Made by a program: the position numbers and the translations under genes. Below are positions 34,997 through 43,321 of a stretch of 64,000 bases of DNA, piece by piece (the first letter of the stretch is position 1; every line of letters begins with the position of its first letter). The notes below the pieces were generated by a model. The model made no database searches. It was not told the origin of the DNA and saw only the letters and a list, made by a program, of their open reading frames with translations. Source of the stretch: JACPPO01 sp965262505 (GTDB lineage: Bacteria; Acidobacteriota; Vicinamibacteria; Vicinamibacterales; UBA2999). Location: NCBI GenBank assembly GCA_965262505.1, contig CBDHFM010000030.1, positions 868,001-932,000 on the forward strand, given 5' to 3'.

Positions 34997-36429
34997 GGGG
35001 ATGTCCCACTGACTGTTGAAAATTGAAGCGGCGGCTCCGTCACTGCTCGTGATAGACGAGTGGTGACCAAACCGAGGCAACACGCCTCACAGCAAAGGAG
35101 CCGCCATGAAGAAGTCTCGCACAGCCGGCCCGTCTCGCGTTGTTGAATCTCCCACCGTCCGATCCCTCCCGCTCGTGGACGTCCTGGAGGACACGAAGGC
35201 CGCGCTCTTCGCGTTGATGGTGCAGTCAGGTCTCCAGGTACTCGATGCGCTGCTCGAGGAGGACCGCACGGCGTTGTGCGGCCCGCGGTACGCTCATCAT
35301 GCTGACCGCCACGCCTCGCGGGCGGGCACCGTGCCCAGCGAGGTCGTCCTCGGGGGCCGGAAGGTCGCCATGCAGCGGCCCCGCGTGCGGGCCGAGGGCC
35401 GCGAAGTCCCGCTGCCGACCTTCCAGGCGGTGGCCCAGGCCGATCCCCTGAATCGCCGCGTCGTTGAGCAGATGCTGGTGGGCGTGGCGACCCGTCACTA
35501 TGCGCGAAGTCTTGAGTCGGTGCCGGCGGGGGTCGTAAGTCGCGGCACGAGCAAGAGCAGCGTCAGCCGGCGATTCGTGGCGAAGACCACGGCCCAGCTC
35601 CGGGCGTGGCAATCCGCGCCGCTGGACGGTCTCGACCTCGTGGCGCTGCTCATCGACGGCGTGCATATCGGCGAGCACTGCCTCGTGGTGGCCCTTGGGA
35701 TCGCCGCAGACGGGCAGAAACACGCGCTCGGCCTGTGGGAGGACGCCACCGAGAACACCGCCGTGTGTCAGAGCTTGCTGGCGAATCTGCAGAGCCGGGG
35801 CCTGCGCACCGACCGCAGCCTGCTCGTGATCCTCGATGGCGCGCCGGCCCTGCACAAAGCCACGCGGGCGGTCTTCGGCGCGGCCGCGCTCATCCAGCGG
35901 TGCCAGGTCCACAAGCTCCGCAACATCCTGGACCACCTACCGGAGCGGCAGCGACCGTGGGTGCAGGCGATCGTGCGACGCGCCTATCTGGCGACCGACG
36001 TGAAGACGGCGACGCGGCTGCTCACCACTCTCGCCACGCGCCTGGACGAGGTCTATCCCAGCGCCGCCGGCAGCGTGCGCGAAGGACTCGACGAGACCCT
36101 GACGGTCCTCACGCTGCACCTCTCGGCGCGACTCCAGCGATCGCTCGCGACCACGAATGCCGCCGAGAGTCTGCTGAGCCGCACCCGCCACGTGACGCGG
36201 AACGTGAAACGGTGGCGTGGCGGACAGATGATGCTGCGGTGGGTGGCGGCCGGTGTCCTCGAAGCCGTCAAGGGTTTCAGGCGCGTCAAGGGATGCGCTG
36301 ACATGCCCCGCCTGGTGACGGCCCTGCGGGCGCGTGATCAACGTCTCGGCATCGGGGGCTCAGTGGCGAACGTCGCGTAGAATCTCAACCGAGCCGCCGC
36401 CGAGTTTCAACAGCGCACGGGACATCCCC
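34997..36429 (+). mobile_element. IS256-family element C with 8-9-bp target duplication
   Basis: Ends GGGGATGTCCCACTGACTGT (34997) and GGGGATGTCCCGTGCGCTGT (rc ending 36429). Flanked by CCATGGCCC on both sides (34988-34996 and 36429-36437, overlapping by one base with the end). The leader hairpin (CACTGCTCGTGAT / ACGAGTGGTG) is conserved in the relic at 25254-25360. Confidence 0.92.
35106..36380 (+). CDS. IS256-family transposase C
   Basis: 424 aa; AAAGGAG upstream of ATG 35106. N-terminus LPLVDVLEDTKAALFALMVQ and LLEEDRTALCGPRYAHHADR, then D in DLVALLIDGVHIGEHCLVVA, D in RSLLVILDGAPALHKATRAV, CQVHKLRNILDHLPERQR and E in RSLATTNAAESLLSRTRHVT. Complete DDE residues; 45-50 percent similar by eye to IS256-D. 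Sits between GDTLVV-3 and the MBL gene it disrupts. Confidence 0.94.
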   Translation: MKKSRTAGPSRVVESPTVRSLPLVDVLEDTKAALFALMVQSGLQVLDALLEEDRTALCGPRYAHHADRHASRAGTVPSEVVLGGRKVAMQRPRVRAEGREVPLPTFQAVAQADPLNRRVVEQMLVGVATRHYARSLESVPAGVVSRGTSKSSVSRRFVAKTTAQLRAWQSAPLDGLDLVALLIDGVHIGEHCLVVALGIAADGQKHALGLWEDATENTAVCQSLLANLQSRGLRTDRSLLVILDGAPALHKATRAVFGAAALIQRCQVHKLRNILDHLPERQRPWVQAIVRRAYLATDVKTATRLLTTLATRLDEVYPSAAGSVREGLDETLTVLTLHLSARLQRSLATTNAAESLLSRTRHVTRNVKRWRGGQMMLRWVAAGVLEAVKGFRRVKGCADMPRLVTALRARDQRLGIGGSVANVA

Positions 36430-37175
36430 CATGGCCCTCTCCTGATCGATTGAAGTTGGTCGTCGGCGTCAATCTTCCGGATACTTGACACCCGGATAGG
36501 CGAAAATCACCTCATTTCTAGTAGCCTCCGGATCGCAGTTTGTCCAATCGGGCTCAATGCCCCCCGGACTTCTGTACAGGGAGAAGGCGTACTTGAACGG
36601 CCGCGTCAGGAACGTGGGGTCTTCCAGGGTGATGATGAGCCTCAATACGTCTTCCTCTACGATCTGATAGCGCTCGGTCACTTTCTTCCGCACCGATGAA
36701 GCCATATGAAGGTGATCGTCGATGCCATCGGGATCGAAAGTGAAGTTAGTGGTTTCGACCATCAGGTCGTTTCCGTCCCACCAACCTATCGAATGCCCGT
36801 TCTGAAACAACGATCGGGCCTCCGGATGCGCGCGTCCGTCCATCCATATGCCGGGTAATCAAACCCACCGCTCCCTCGTTGTGCTGGAATGTCAGATGGT
36901 CCGGAAACGCCCATATATAGAACGGACCGCCGAATATATTCGGAACCGTCGGAATCGCGCATTCGGCCAGCATCGGAGACATTACGTGATCCGCAAACGT
37001 CAGCCAGGCCTCGGCCCGTGCGTTCAAGGGGAGTTGGTCGACCGGAAGCGAGCAATTCAACAGCTTCTCACCGTAGTCACCCAGACGGCCGCCGCAGTTG
37101 CCACTCCCGCGCCCCACGATTTCTTTGGACAGTCTTCTGCGAGAAGGAGAATGAGTTATGTCCAAGGGAAAACAG

Positions 37176-37234
37176 CACGAGGCTGAGGCCTCGGAGGGAG
37201 CCCGGAGGGCGACCGCAGAGGCCTCAGCCTCGTG
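37176..37234. repeat. Perfect 17-bp palindrome in the IS3-D orfA leader
   Basis: Arms CACGAGGCTGAGGCCTC (37176-37192) and GAGGCCTCAGCCTCGTG (37218-37234) with a 25-nt loop. The right arm supplies an in-frame TGA after the first ATG of orfA. Probably a control hairpin or an inserted palindrome. Confidence 0.7.
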
Positions 37235-37280
37235 AGCGCTCGTCGGCACGGGGCGGTGGTCCGCGCGACGAAAAGTCTCC

Positions 37281-37715
37281 GTGGTCATCGAGGTCCTCAA
37301 GGGGGAATCACTCGAGAGCCTCAGTCGTCGCCATGGCGTGACGGCGGCGAAGCTCTCGCAGTGGCGTGACGACTTCGTGGCCGGCGGTGAGGCCCGCCTC
37401 AAGCATCGCGAGGTCGCCGTCGAGGGCGCGGACACGCGGCGGCTCAAGCGCGTCGTGGCGGATCTCGCCACCGACAAGGCGTTGCTGGCCGAGAAGATTC
37501 GACACCTGGAGGCCGGCCGCCCTTTGGGCTGGTGGAGGTCGAAGCGATGCGTCACGAGACTTCGCCCTCCACCCACCGGCCGTACGGCATCGCCCGCGTC
37601 ACGCGCGTGTGGCAGGTGCCGCGCTCGACGGTCTACGCGCAACGGACCCGGCGCGCCCGGCCGACGCCGGTGGCCAAGCGCGGACCCAAGCCGCCCCAGT
37701 CGGATGCGGAGCTGA
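37281..37715 (+). CDS. IS3-family transposase OrfA (element D)
   Basis: From a GTG at 37281: VIEVLKGESLESLSRRHGVT, AAKLSQWRDDFVAGGEARLK, RLKRVVADLATDKALLAEKI, a helix-turn-helix plus helical linker of IS3 OrfA type; family similarity ends near 37540. The same frame extends up to ATG 37158 but is broken by TGA at 37233 within the palindrome, so the longer protein cannot be made without readthrough. Overlaps orfB. Confidence 0.75.
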   Translation: MVIEVLKGESLESLSRRHGVTAAKLSQWRDDFVAGGEARLKHREVAVEGADTRRLKRVVADLATDKALLAEKIRHLEAGRPLGWWRSKRCVTRLRPPPTGRTASPASRACGRCRARRSTRNGPGAPGRRRWPSADPSRPSRMRS

Positions 37716-38437
37716 CGGCCGCGGTCCGGGCCGTGATCGCCGCGAGTCCGTTCCACGGCGAAGGGCACCGCAAGATCTGGGCGCGCTTGCGGGTGCAGGG
37801 GCTGCGCACGTCGAAACGTCGGACGTTGGTCGTGATGCGCGCTGCCGACTTGCTCGGCCCTGCGCGGCTGCCCACGCCGGTCGCCGCCCGTCCCCACGAC
37901 GGCACCATCGTCACCGCCAGTCCCAACGTGATGTGGGGCACCGATGCGACGGCCACCGTGACGCTGGCGGACGGCCACGTCACGATCGTCGGGGCGATCG
38001 ATCACTGCACGGCCGAATGTGTGGGACTACACGCGGCGAAGTACGGCACGCGCTTCGAGGCGTTGGAGCCGGTGCGCCAGGGCGTCCGAGATCACTTCGG
38101 GACGATGGCCGCCGGCGTGGCGAGCGGGCTCACGATGCGCCACGACCACGGCAGTCAGTACATGAGCAACGACTTTCACGCCGAGCTCCGGTTCCTCGGC
38201 ATCGTGTCATCACCGGCCTTCGTCCGCCAGCCCGAGGGGAACGGCTGCATCGAACGGTTCTTCCGCACCCTCAAGGAACAGCTGCTGTGGGTGCGCCACT
38301 TTACGGATGTCGAGGACTTGCAGCAGGCGCTGCGCACCTTCAAGGAGACCTATAACCAGCAGTGGTTGATCGAGCGACTCGGCTTCCGCGCACCCGCCGT
38401 CGTCCGTCGCGCGGTTGCGCTCACCACGGCCGCGTGA
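37547..38437 (+). CDS. IS3-family transposase OrfB (element D)
   Basis: 296 aa from ATG 37547 (GTG 37532 also possible). Integrase core: AASPFHGEGHRKIWARLRVQ, D in VMWGTDATATVTLADGHVTI, D in LTMRHDHGSQYMSNDFHAEL, E in QPEGNGCIERFFRTLKEQLL, ending WLIERLGFRAPAVVRRAVAL. All catalytic residues are present. Forms the transposase with OrfA. Confidence 0.9.
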   Translation: MRHETSPSTHRPYGIARVTRVWQVPRSTVYAQRTRRARPTPVAKRGPKPPQSDAELTAAVRAVIAASPFHGEGHRKIWARLRVQGLRTSKRRTLVVMRAADLLGPARLPTPVAARPHDGTIVTASPNVMWGTDATATVTLADGHVTIVGAIDHCTAECVGLHAAKYGTRFEALEPVRQGVRDHFGTMAAGVASGLTMRHDHGSQYMSNDFHAELRFLGIVSSPAFVRQPEGNGCIERFFRTLKEQLLWVRHFTDVEDLQQALRTFKETYNQQWLIERLGFRAPAVVRRAVALTTAA

Positions 38438-38687
38438 ATACACTCACCCGGCTGTCCAAGAAATCCGTGGCGGTACAGCCGCAGTTGCCACGCTCCTCGC
38501 CATCGGGGTTTCGGATCCTTGGATCCCAACCCCCAATAAACGTAAAGACCTTATCAAACTGCTCTACGCTTTGTGCGGCCACAATCGGCTGGCCAGACAT
38601 TACCATCCAGAGCAGGAAGCTCCCGATGGCACCCCTGCCCCGCCATCGCTTCCGGCAACTCACTCTCGTTCCCCATATACGTGTCAT

Positions 38688-38967
38688 TTGATAGCTCCTG
38701 GGGATAGCTCCTGAAATCAGGTGGAGATCGTTTCAGAACGTCGCGATCTCCTTGCCTTCCGATCCATCCGTTTTGCTAGACTGCCCCGATATCGGAAGGC
38801 AGACATGACGTGACCCCGTAGTGTCCCATTATTCAGTCGACCCGTCTCGGCACGATCATTGGGCAGTTTGAGCACGACGGCCCGGATTCGGCCTGGGCGT
38901 CCGGTTTGGGGAACTGGAACGGTGTGAGCCTAGTCGGCGAGCCTGAAACACAGGGGAGGAATTGGAA
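38688..38967. promoter_or_regulatory. Divergent intergenic region with a CCCCGTAGTGTCCC repeat
   Basis: Lies between GDTLVV-3 (minus) and GDTLVV-4 (plus). Holds CCCCGTAGTGTCCC at 38814-38827 followed by CAGTCGACCCGTCTCGGC, a block found again at 44844-44888. An inverted repeat GGAGATCG / CGATCTCC spans 38722-38753. Promoter boxes are not clear enough to call. Confidence 0.4.
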
Positions 38968-39849
38968 ATGAGCGACATGAAGCGGCGGCTGTGCTCCTGC
39001 GCCGGGAGTGCTGGAGTCGTACTGGCGGGTGTGTACATAGTTTTCATGCCCGTTTTTGCCCAAGAACCTGCGGTGAGTTACGACACCTCAAGGGTAGCCG
39101 GAAACTTTGATCAGATACGCCTATTGCCTCCCGGGGGAGCGACGCCCCGCACGGCGGACGGGCATCCGGACCTGACTGGACGTTACTATCCAAACAAAGC
39201 TGGAAGAATGCTCCAGGGTGGTTACCAGGTCGTCGAAAGTATATATAGGCAATTCGATGCCGCGGTGACGCCCCAGGAGCCGGAGGTCTTAACGCCTGAG
39301 GGGGAGGACAATTACAGGTTGCCACGGTCCCCTTATGGAAGTTGTCATCTCGGTGGCACTCCACTCTCGATAACAATGCAAACCGATCAACACGGCCCCA
39401 TGGAGTTGATTCAACTGCCGGGAAGAATCTGGATTCTGACTGAATTCCCGCAAACGATTCGTTATATACCCACCGATGGGCGCCCGCATTCCGAAGATCC
39501 GGACCCGGCGTTCGTTGGCGAGTCGGTCGGCCATTGGGAGGGAGATACGCTGGTCGTCGATACGATCGCCGTTGATCGGAGGGTGATGAATTTCGCGAGA
39601 TGGTATCCGAGTGAGGAGCAGCACGTCGTCGAGCGCTTCACCCGAACGTCGGAGAATTACCTCGTTTACGATCTCTTGATTGAGGACCCGGTGGTGCTGG
39701 CGAAGCCTTACATTCACGTGCCTCGTACTTGGACGCTGGCGCAAGATCCCAACGACCTCTGGACCGAATACCTCTGTACGGCGAACGAGGAGCCCATCTA
39801 CATGCAGAACATGGACCCCCAACAAAGGCAAGAGATTGAGAACCGGTGA
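38968..39849 (+). CDS. Exported protein of the GDTLVV family, member 4
   Basis: 293 aa; ATG 38968 with GGGGAGGA 8 nt upstream. Signal peptide CSCAGSAGVVLAGVYIVFMP, mature from about QEPAVS. Motifs: SPYGSCHLGGTPLSITMQTD (Cys in the first half), IWILTEFPQTIRYIPTDGRP, core GESVGHWEGDTLVVDTIAVD, EEQHVVERFTR, LLIEDPVVLAKPYIHVPRTW, and late Cys in TEYLCTANEEP. This is the cleanest example of the family layout: TDGR, core, VER, DP-x-x-x-x-P, C-terminal Cys. Composition is less GC-rich than members 1 and 2. No DUF6152 gene adjoins this member. Confidence 0.85.
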   Translation: MSDMKRRLCSCAGSAGVVLAGVYIVFMPVFAQEPAVSYDTSRVAGNFDQIRLLPPGGATPRTADGHPDLTGRYYPNKAGRMLQGGYQVVESIYRQFDAAVTPQEPEVLTPEGEDNYRLPRSPYGSCHLGGTPLSITMQTDQHGPMELIQLPGRIWILTEFPQTIRYIPTDGRPHSEDPDPAFVGESVGHWEGDTLVVDTIAVDRRVMNFARWYPSEEQHVVERFTRTSENYLVYDLLIEDPVVLAKPYIHVPRTWTLAQDPNDLWTEYLCTANEEPIYMQNMDPQQRQEIENR

Positions 39850-39933
39850 GGGCCGGACGGGCCAGCCCGCGCCCGGGCTTGTATAAGCGTCAATAGATAA
39901 GCAAAAGCACGCCCTTACGGTTCCCGCGCAGCA

Positions 39934-39972
39934 GCTTGTTCGTCAAGGGTCCAAATCCCTGTACCGGCACCA
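39934..39972 (+). other. tRNA-like 3' fragment (possible attachment-site remnant)
   Basis: TCAAGGGTCCAAATCCCTGT followed by ACCGGCACCA resembles the T-arm and acceptor 3' strand of a leucine tRNA, with one loop mismatch. No 5' half is present. Such ends are often left by integrase-driven insertion. Weak evidence. Confidence 0.35.
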
Positions 39973-40049
39973 AAAAGGTAACTCCCCTACCTCTCGCACG
40001 AGCCTCCCGGTCCGCGCCGCCGTTTCTCCTATAATCAGTCGCAACTCCG

Positions 40050-40155
40050 ATGGCGCTGACTGCTGGCACCCGCCTCGGCCCGTATGAGATCACCGCCCAG
40101 ATCGGCGTGGGCGGGATGGGGGAGGTGCATCGGGCGCGGGATACGAAGCGCAAGG
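40050..40155 (+). pseudogene. Ser/Thr protein kinase N-terminal scrap
   Basis: Reads MALTAGTRLGPYEITAQIGV then GGMGEVHRARDTK, the glycine-rich loop of acidobacterial PknB-like kinases; family similarity stops after 36 codons, before the catalytic lysine. Directly followed by a DsbA-type fragment. Similar scraps lie at 48757 and 62170. Confidence 0.75.
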
Positions 40156-40157
40156 GG

Positions 40158-40356
40158 CAGGAGAGATTGGGTTGGACCTCGCGAGATTCAATGGTTGCTT
40201 GGATTCGGAGAAATATGCATCCAAAGTCGATGCGGACACCGCTACCGGCTCGAGTATGGCGTAAACGGTACGCCGAGTTTCTTCATCAACGGACACCCGC
40301 TGACTGGTGCTTACCCGTTCGCTCAGTTCAAGGCTTTGATCGAGGCAGAACTCTAG
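40158..40356 (+). pseudogene. DsbA-like thioredoxin-fold protein, C-terminal relic
   Basis: Reads EIGLDLARFNGCLDSEKYAS, KVDADTATGS, then after a one-base shift EYGVNGTPSFFINGHPLTGA and YPFAQFKALIEAEL to the stop. The cis-Pro loop GVNGTPSFFING is diagnostic for DsbA-type periplasmic thiol oxidoreductases. The CxxC half is missing. Confidence 0.75.
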
Positions 40357-40481
40357 GAAATCGACTGTCGCGCACCCGTCACGCGACAGGAACCCGAACT
40401 GAAACGTCCGCCCACTTTAGGTACCTCAGCAGGGAACGACCCTGAAGCCCGAGCAGATATAGGCTCGCCTCGGAGCGAAAG

Positions 40482-40814
40482 TCAGCGGGTGCATCGGACG
40501 ATTGCCACAGCGTTCGGAGCGACCTGGCGGGCGTCTGAAAGCGTAGCAAAACACCCGGCCGGCTGACGATTCGAGCCGAACGCCGCCAAGTAGCCCACGC
40601 TGGCGGGCCTCACGGTCGCGCAGCACGTTCCGGGCACCCCGTCAGCTAGAGTCTGCGGAACACTAAAGCTGTTGCAATAGTAGAACCCGCTGACCGAAGT
40701 ATTACACTGGTCGAATCCTGACTGTGCCGGCGTCGTTAACGATGGAACCAGGTCACACCCCACGCTAGACAACAGGATACCTGCGACGAGTAGGGCGGCA
40801 ACCGACGCCTTCAT
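40482..40814 (-). CDS. Small predicted lipoprotein
   Basis: 110 aa. N-terminus KASVAALLVAGILLSSVGCD carries a lipobox (LSSVGC). The mature part is Cys-rich (FDQCNTSVSGFYYCNSFSVP, GTCCATVRP, QPAGCFATL, IVRCTR), suggesting two to three disulfides in the periplasm. I do not recognise the family. It follows the flavoprotein operon on the same strand after a 135-nt gap and may be independent. Confidence 0.6.
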   Translation of the reverse strand: MKASVAALLVAGILLSSVGCDLVPSLTTPAQSGFDQCNTSVSGFYYCNSFSVPQTLADGVPGTCCATVRPASVGYLAAFGSNRQPAGCFATLSDARQVAPNAVAIVRCTR

Positions 40815-40949
40815 ACATTCCTCCGAAAACTCGGCGTAACCTTCAAGATACTTTCCGTGATGATATCCGGGCCACGTTCGGCTATTGATTACGCCTCTGA
40901 ATCCCAGCTGTCAAGTAGAATCCGCAGGTCAACGGTCCGACCTCAATGT

Positions 40950-41567
40950 CTACTTCCAGTACTCTTCTTCCACGACAGCGGCTGGCACCAGCGCAAGAGC
41001 GACCTGCATGTCGCCGGCCACTTCCACCGTTGTTGAAGCGAGCTCATACCCGCTCTTCCAGGCGTTCAGGTCGTACGTCCCGGAGGGCAGATCCAGTTTC
41101 GCCAATCCCGCCGAATCGGTGGCCGCCCTGAAGACGCCTGCGCGAACCTCGACCGCGTCGATGGCGGTCCCCGCATCCTTCCTCGCGATCTTCAACGTGA
41201 CGCGGTGCTCCGGCGGCTTGGACGCGATGAAAGAGAACGGAGACGAGGCTTCGTGGCGCGCCGACGCGCCGACCGCCGGCGCGGCGACCGTCCAGACGTG
41301 GGACCCGTCGATCGAGGGCACGGTGAAATTCAGCGTGGTCCAGTAAAGCGCGGTCGTGCCAGGCCACGGCGTGGCTCCGAGCGGTCGCCTCTCAACGCTG
41401 CCTCCAGTGTCGCCGCGAAGCTCGATCTCGGTGCCAGCGAGGTCGCAACCCAGCGAGCATTTCACCCCGACCTTGATTGCCGATTGATCTCCAACGATCA
41501 GCGGCGCTGCGTGACCCCAGACCGCCAGCGTCAGATCGTGGCGCTCGTCCTGCTCAGGCTTCCGCAA
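40950..41567 (-). CDS. Two-domain beta-sandwich protein with a carboxypeptidase-regulatory-like domain
   Basis: 205 aa if started at TTG 41567, overlapping the flavoprotein gene end by 14 nt; the frame is open further upstream but there overlaps conserved flavoprotein sequence. N-terminal sandwich: HDLTLAVWGHAAPLIVGDQS, VGVKCSLGCDLAGTEIELRG, PWPGTTALYWTTLNFTVPSI. C-terminal CarboxypepD_reg-like part: VTLKIARKDAGTAIDAVEVR, LDLPSGTYDLNAWKSGYELA. No signal peptide, so it probably works with the flavoprotein, perhaps carried with it through the Tat system (inference). Confidence 0.65.
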   Translation of the reverse strand: MRKPEQDERHDLTLAVWGHAAPLIVGDQSAIKVGVKCSLGCDLAGTEIELRGDTGGSVERRPLGATPWPGTTALYWTTLNFTVPSIDGSHVWTVAAPAVGASARHEASSPFSFIASKPPEHRVTLKIARKDAGTAIDAVEVRAGVFRAATDSAGLAKLDLPSGTYDLNAWKSGYELASTTVEVAGDMQVALALVPAAVVEEEYWK

Positions 41568-43218
41568 GAGCGACCTCGCGACCCGCAATGCGGCCAAAGA
41601 CCGTGACGCGCGGAAGGCCGTGCAAACCAAAGCCCCCGGCGGACTCGCCCGCGCAGTAGAGGCCCGGGATGGCCTGGCCATGAAGATCGATCACCTCGGT
41701 CTTCTGGTTGACCTTGAGGCCGGTCAGCGTGTCGTGGATGACGGGCGTCGACCAGGCGGCAAAGAACGGCGGCGTCTGGATCTTGAACATGGGAGTGGGC
41801 CGCGCGAAATCCGGATCCTTCCCCATGTCCACGTACGAGTTGTACCTGGCGACGGTTCCCTCGAGTGCGCGGGCAGAAATCGGCTGGCGCTGATACGGGT
41901 TCTCGATGCGTGCGGCGAGCTCCGCGATCGTATCGGCGCTGAAGAACCAGCCATCCGGATCGACGTTCGGCGGTCTCGGGTCCCAATTTTCGCGCGCGAC
42001 GGCATCCGCGTCGAAGATGGCCCAGATGGGTCCGCCGCCATTCTCCGTCCTGCCATCCGCTCCGGGGTTTCCGTTTCGGCTGAGGCAGGCGTTGAGAAAC
42101 GCGTACGAGTCCTCCAGTTCGTTCCAGAAACGGGCACCAACCTGGTTGACCAGGATCACGTTCTGAAAGTCGCTGACGGTAAGTCCTGATGCTCCGGCGC
42201 GGGCGAACATCGGGCCGCCAGGAAGCCACTGTAAACTGCGATAGCCGTAGCGGCAGCCGATGTGCTGTGTCTTGTCGATCGCGGCCCCGCGTTCGGCCGT
42301 CTGGTTACCGGTCGCCCACAGCGTCGCCCCGATGGCCATGGCCAGGATTTCGCCGTCAGCGGTCTGCTTCGTCCAGGGTTCACCAGCGACCTGGTATTCC
42401 TCCGTCAGCCGCGGGTCGAACATCCGGCGGAACTCCACGTTGCTCGAGTGGCCGCCCGTCGCGATGATGACACCCTTCATCGCCCGAATATTCACCGGCT
42501 CGTTCTGAAATGTAGCGGTGACGCCGTTGACCCTGCCCGCTGACGGAATTTCTCGGACGATGCGCGTCAAGGTGTGGTTCAGGAGGAACTTCGCACCCTT
42601 GGATCTGGCGCTCGCGGCAAGCGCTCTCACGAGGCCGGAGCCGGGACGGTTATTGATAGTTTCGTTCAGATCGTCTGAAAACGGCTCGGAGCGAAACAGC
42701 CTCGGTACGGTGCCACCGTTGACGATCGTCGGAGTCTGGTCCATGAACCTGACGCCGTTCTCGAGGAGAAACTCCATCGTCGGCGCGTTTTCGTTCGCCC
42801 AGACGCGGACGAGATCCCGGTCGCTGTATCTGAATTCGAGATTTGCCGGAGCCGTGTGGTCCAGATACACCTGCTCCGCGGAGTCCGTGACGCCGTACTT
42901 CTTCTGCAGGCTCGTGCCGCCCCCTAGGGGCACTCGCCCGCCGCTTACCATGCCATGGCCACCGATATCGTGGTTCTGATCGATTACGATGACTGACGCG
43001 CCCTGATCGCGGGCCATGACGGCCGCGCAGAGCCCCGCCACGCCCGCGCCAACAACGACCACATCGGCGGCGTCATCCCACTGACTCGGGGCCTGGGCCG
43101 CAGCATCCGCCTCGTTCGTCGTGACCCCTGCCACCGCGGTTGCGCCAACGCCGAGCGCGGCGCTGTCCTTGATGAATCGTCTTCGGGTGACGCCAGGTCT
43201 TTCCTCATTGCTGGCCAT
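41554..43218 (-). CDS. Tat-exported FAD-dependent dehydrogenase (FrdA/KstD-like)
   Basis: 554 aa. Tat signal TRRRFIKDSAALGVGATAVA near the N-terminus; FAD Rossmann motif ADVVVVGAGVAGLCAAVMAR (about 50-69) followed by the IVIDQNHDIGGHGMVSGGRV loop of the fumarate reductase/3-ketosteroid dehydrogenase flavoprotein family; second FAD motif VIIATGGHSSNVEFRRMFDP; C-terminal GLYCAGESAGGFGLHGLPRV. The substrate is unknown; members reduce or desaturate C=C bonds. Followed by an overlapping partner gene, while a GlcG/HbpS-like gene lies just upstream on the same strand across an IS6 scrap. Confidence 0.88.
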   Translation of the reverse strand: MASNEERPGVTRRRFIKDSAALGVGATAVAGVTTNEADAAAQAPSQWDDAADVVVVGAGVAGLCAAVMARDQGASVIVIDQNHDIGGHGMVSGGRVPLGGGTSLQKKYGVTDSAEQVYLDHTAPANLEFRYSDRDLVRVWANENAPTMEFLLENGVRFMDQTPTIVNGGTVPRLFRSEPFSDDLNETINNRPGSGLVRALAASARSKGAKFLLNHTLTRIVREIPSAGRVNGVTATFQNEPVNIRAMKGVIIATGGHSSNVEFRRMFDPRLTEEYQVAGEPWTKQTADGEILAMAIGATLWATGNQTAERGAAIDKTQHIGCRYGYRSLQWLPGGPMFARAGASGLTVSDFQNVILVNQVGARFWNELEDSYAFLNACLSRNGNPGADGRTENGGGPIWAIFDADAVARENWDPRPPNVDPDGWFFSADTIAELAARIENPYQRQPISARALEGTVARYNSYVDMGKDPDFARPTPMFKIQTPPFFAAWSTPVIHDTLTGLKVNQKTEVIDLHGQAIPGLYCAGESAGGFGLHGLPRVTVFGRIAGREVALAEA

Positions 43219-43232
43219 CTTGGATCCTCACG

Positions 43233-43321
43233 GGCATTGTCAAGTTGACGTGGGGGCTGGCAGTGTAGAGCGATGACGAGCCCCACTCCCAGCTACCACG
43301 GATACCGATTCCCACCCGCGA
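43233..43321 (+). pseudogene. IS6-family scrap (terminal repeat plus first codons)
   Basis: GGCATTGTCAAGTTGACG at 43233, then an ATG followed by SYHGYRFPP-coding sequence (AGCTACCACGGATACCGATT), i.e. the end and first 15 codons of an IS6 transposase. It lies in the gap between the flavoprotein and GlcG-like genes and contributes the sequence directly after the latter's stop. Confidence 0.75.

Larger units (their letters stand above)
37105..38477 (+). mobile_element. IS3-family element D
   Basis: Inserted in GDTLVV-3. Flanked by 14-bp direct repeats GCCGCAGTTGCCAC (37091-37104 and 38478-38491), longer than the 3-5 bp usual for IS3. Ends share GATTTCTTTGGACAG / GGATTTCTTGGACAG. Collapsing one repeat restores the host reading frame. 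Confidence 0.85.
36469..38687 (-). pseudogene. GDTLVV family member 3, split by IS3-D and frameshifted
   Basis: N-terminal piece (38687-38478): signal peptide region AIGSFLLWMVMSGQPIVAAQ, then FIGGWDPRIRNPDGEERGNC. It resumes after IS3-D at 37104: GGRLGDYGEKLLNCSLPVDQ, LTFADHVMSPMLAECAIPTV, FPDHLTFQHNEGAVGLITRH. A 4-base shift near 36845 (tandem GGAC) leads to SLFQNGHSIGWWDGNDLMVE, a variant of the family core, and LRLIITLEDPTFLTRPFKYA to the stop. Without the IS and shift it would be about 275 aa. It once preceded the MBL gene by about 30 nt. Confidence 0.85.
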
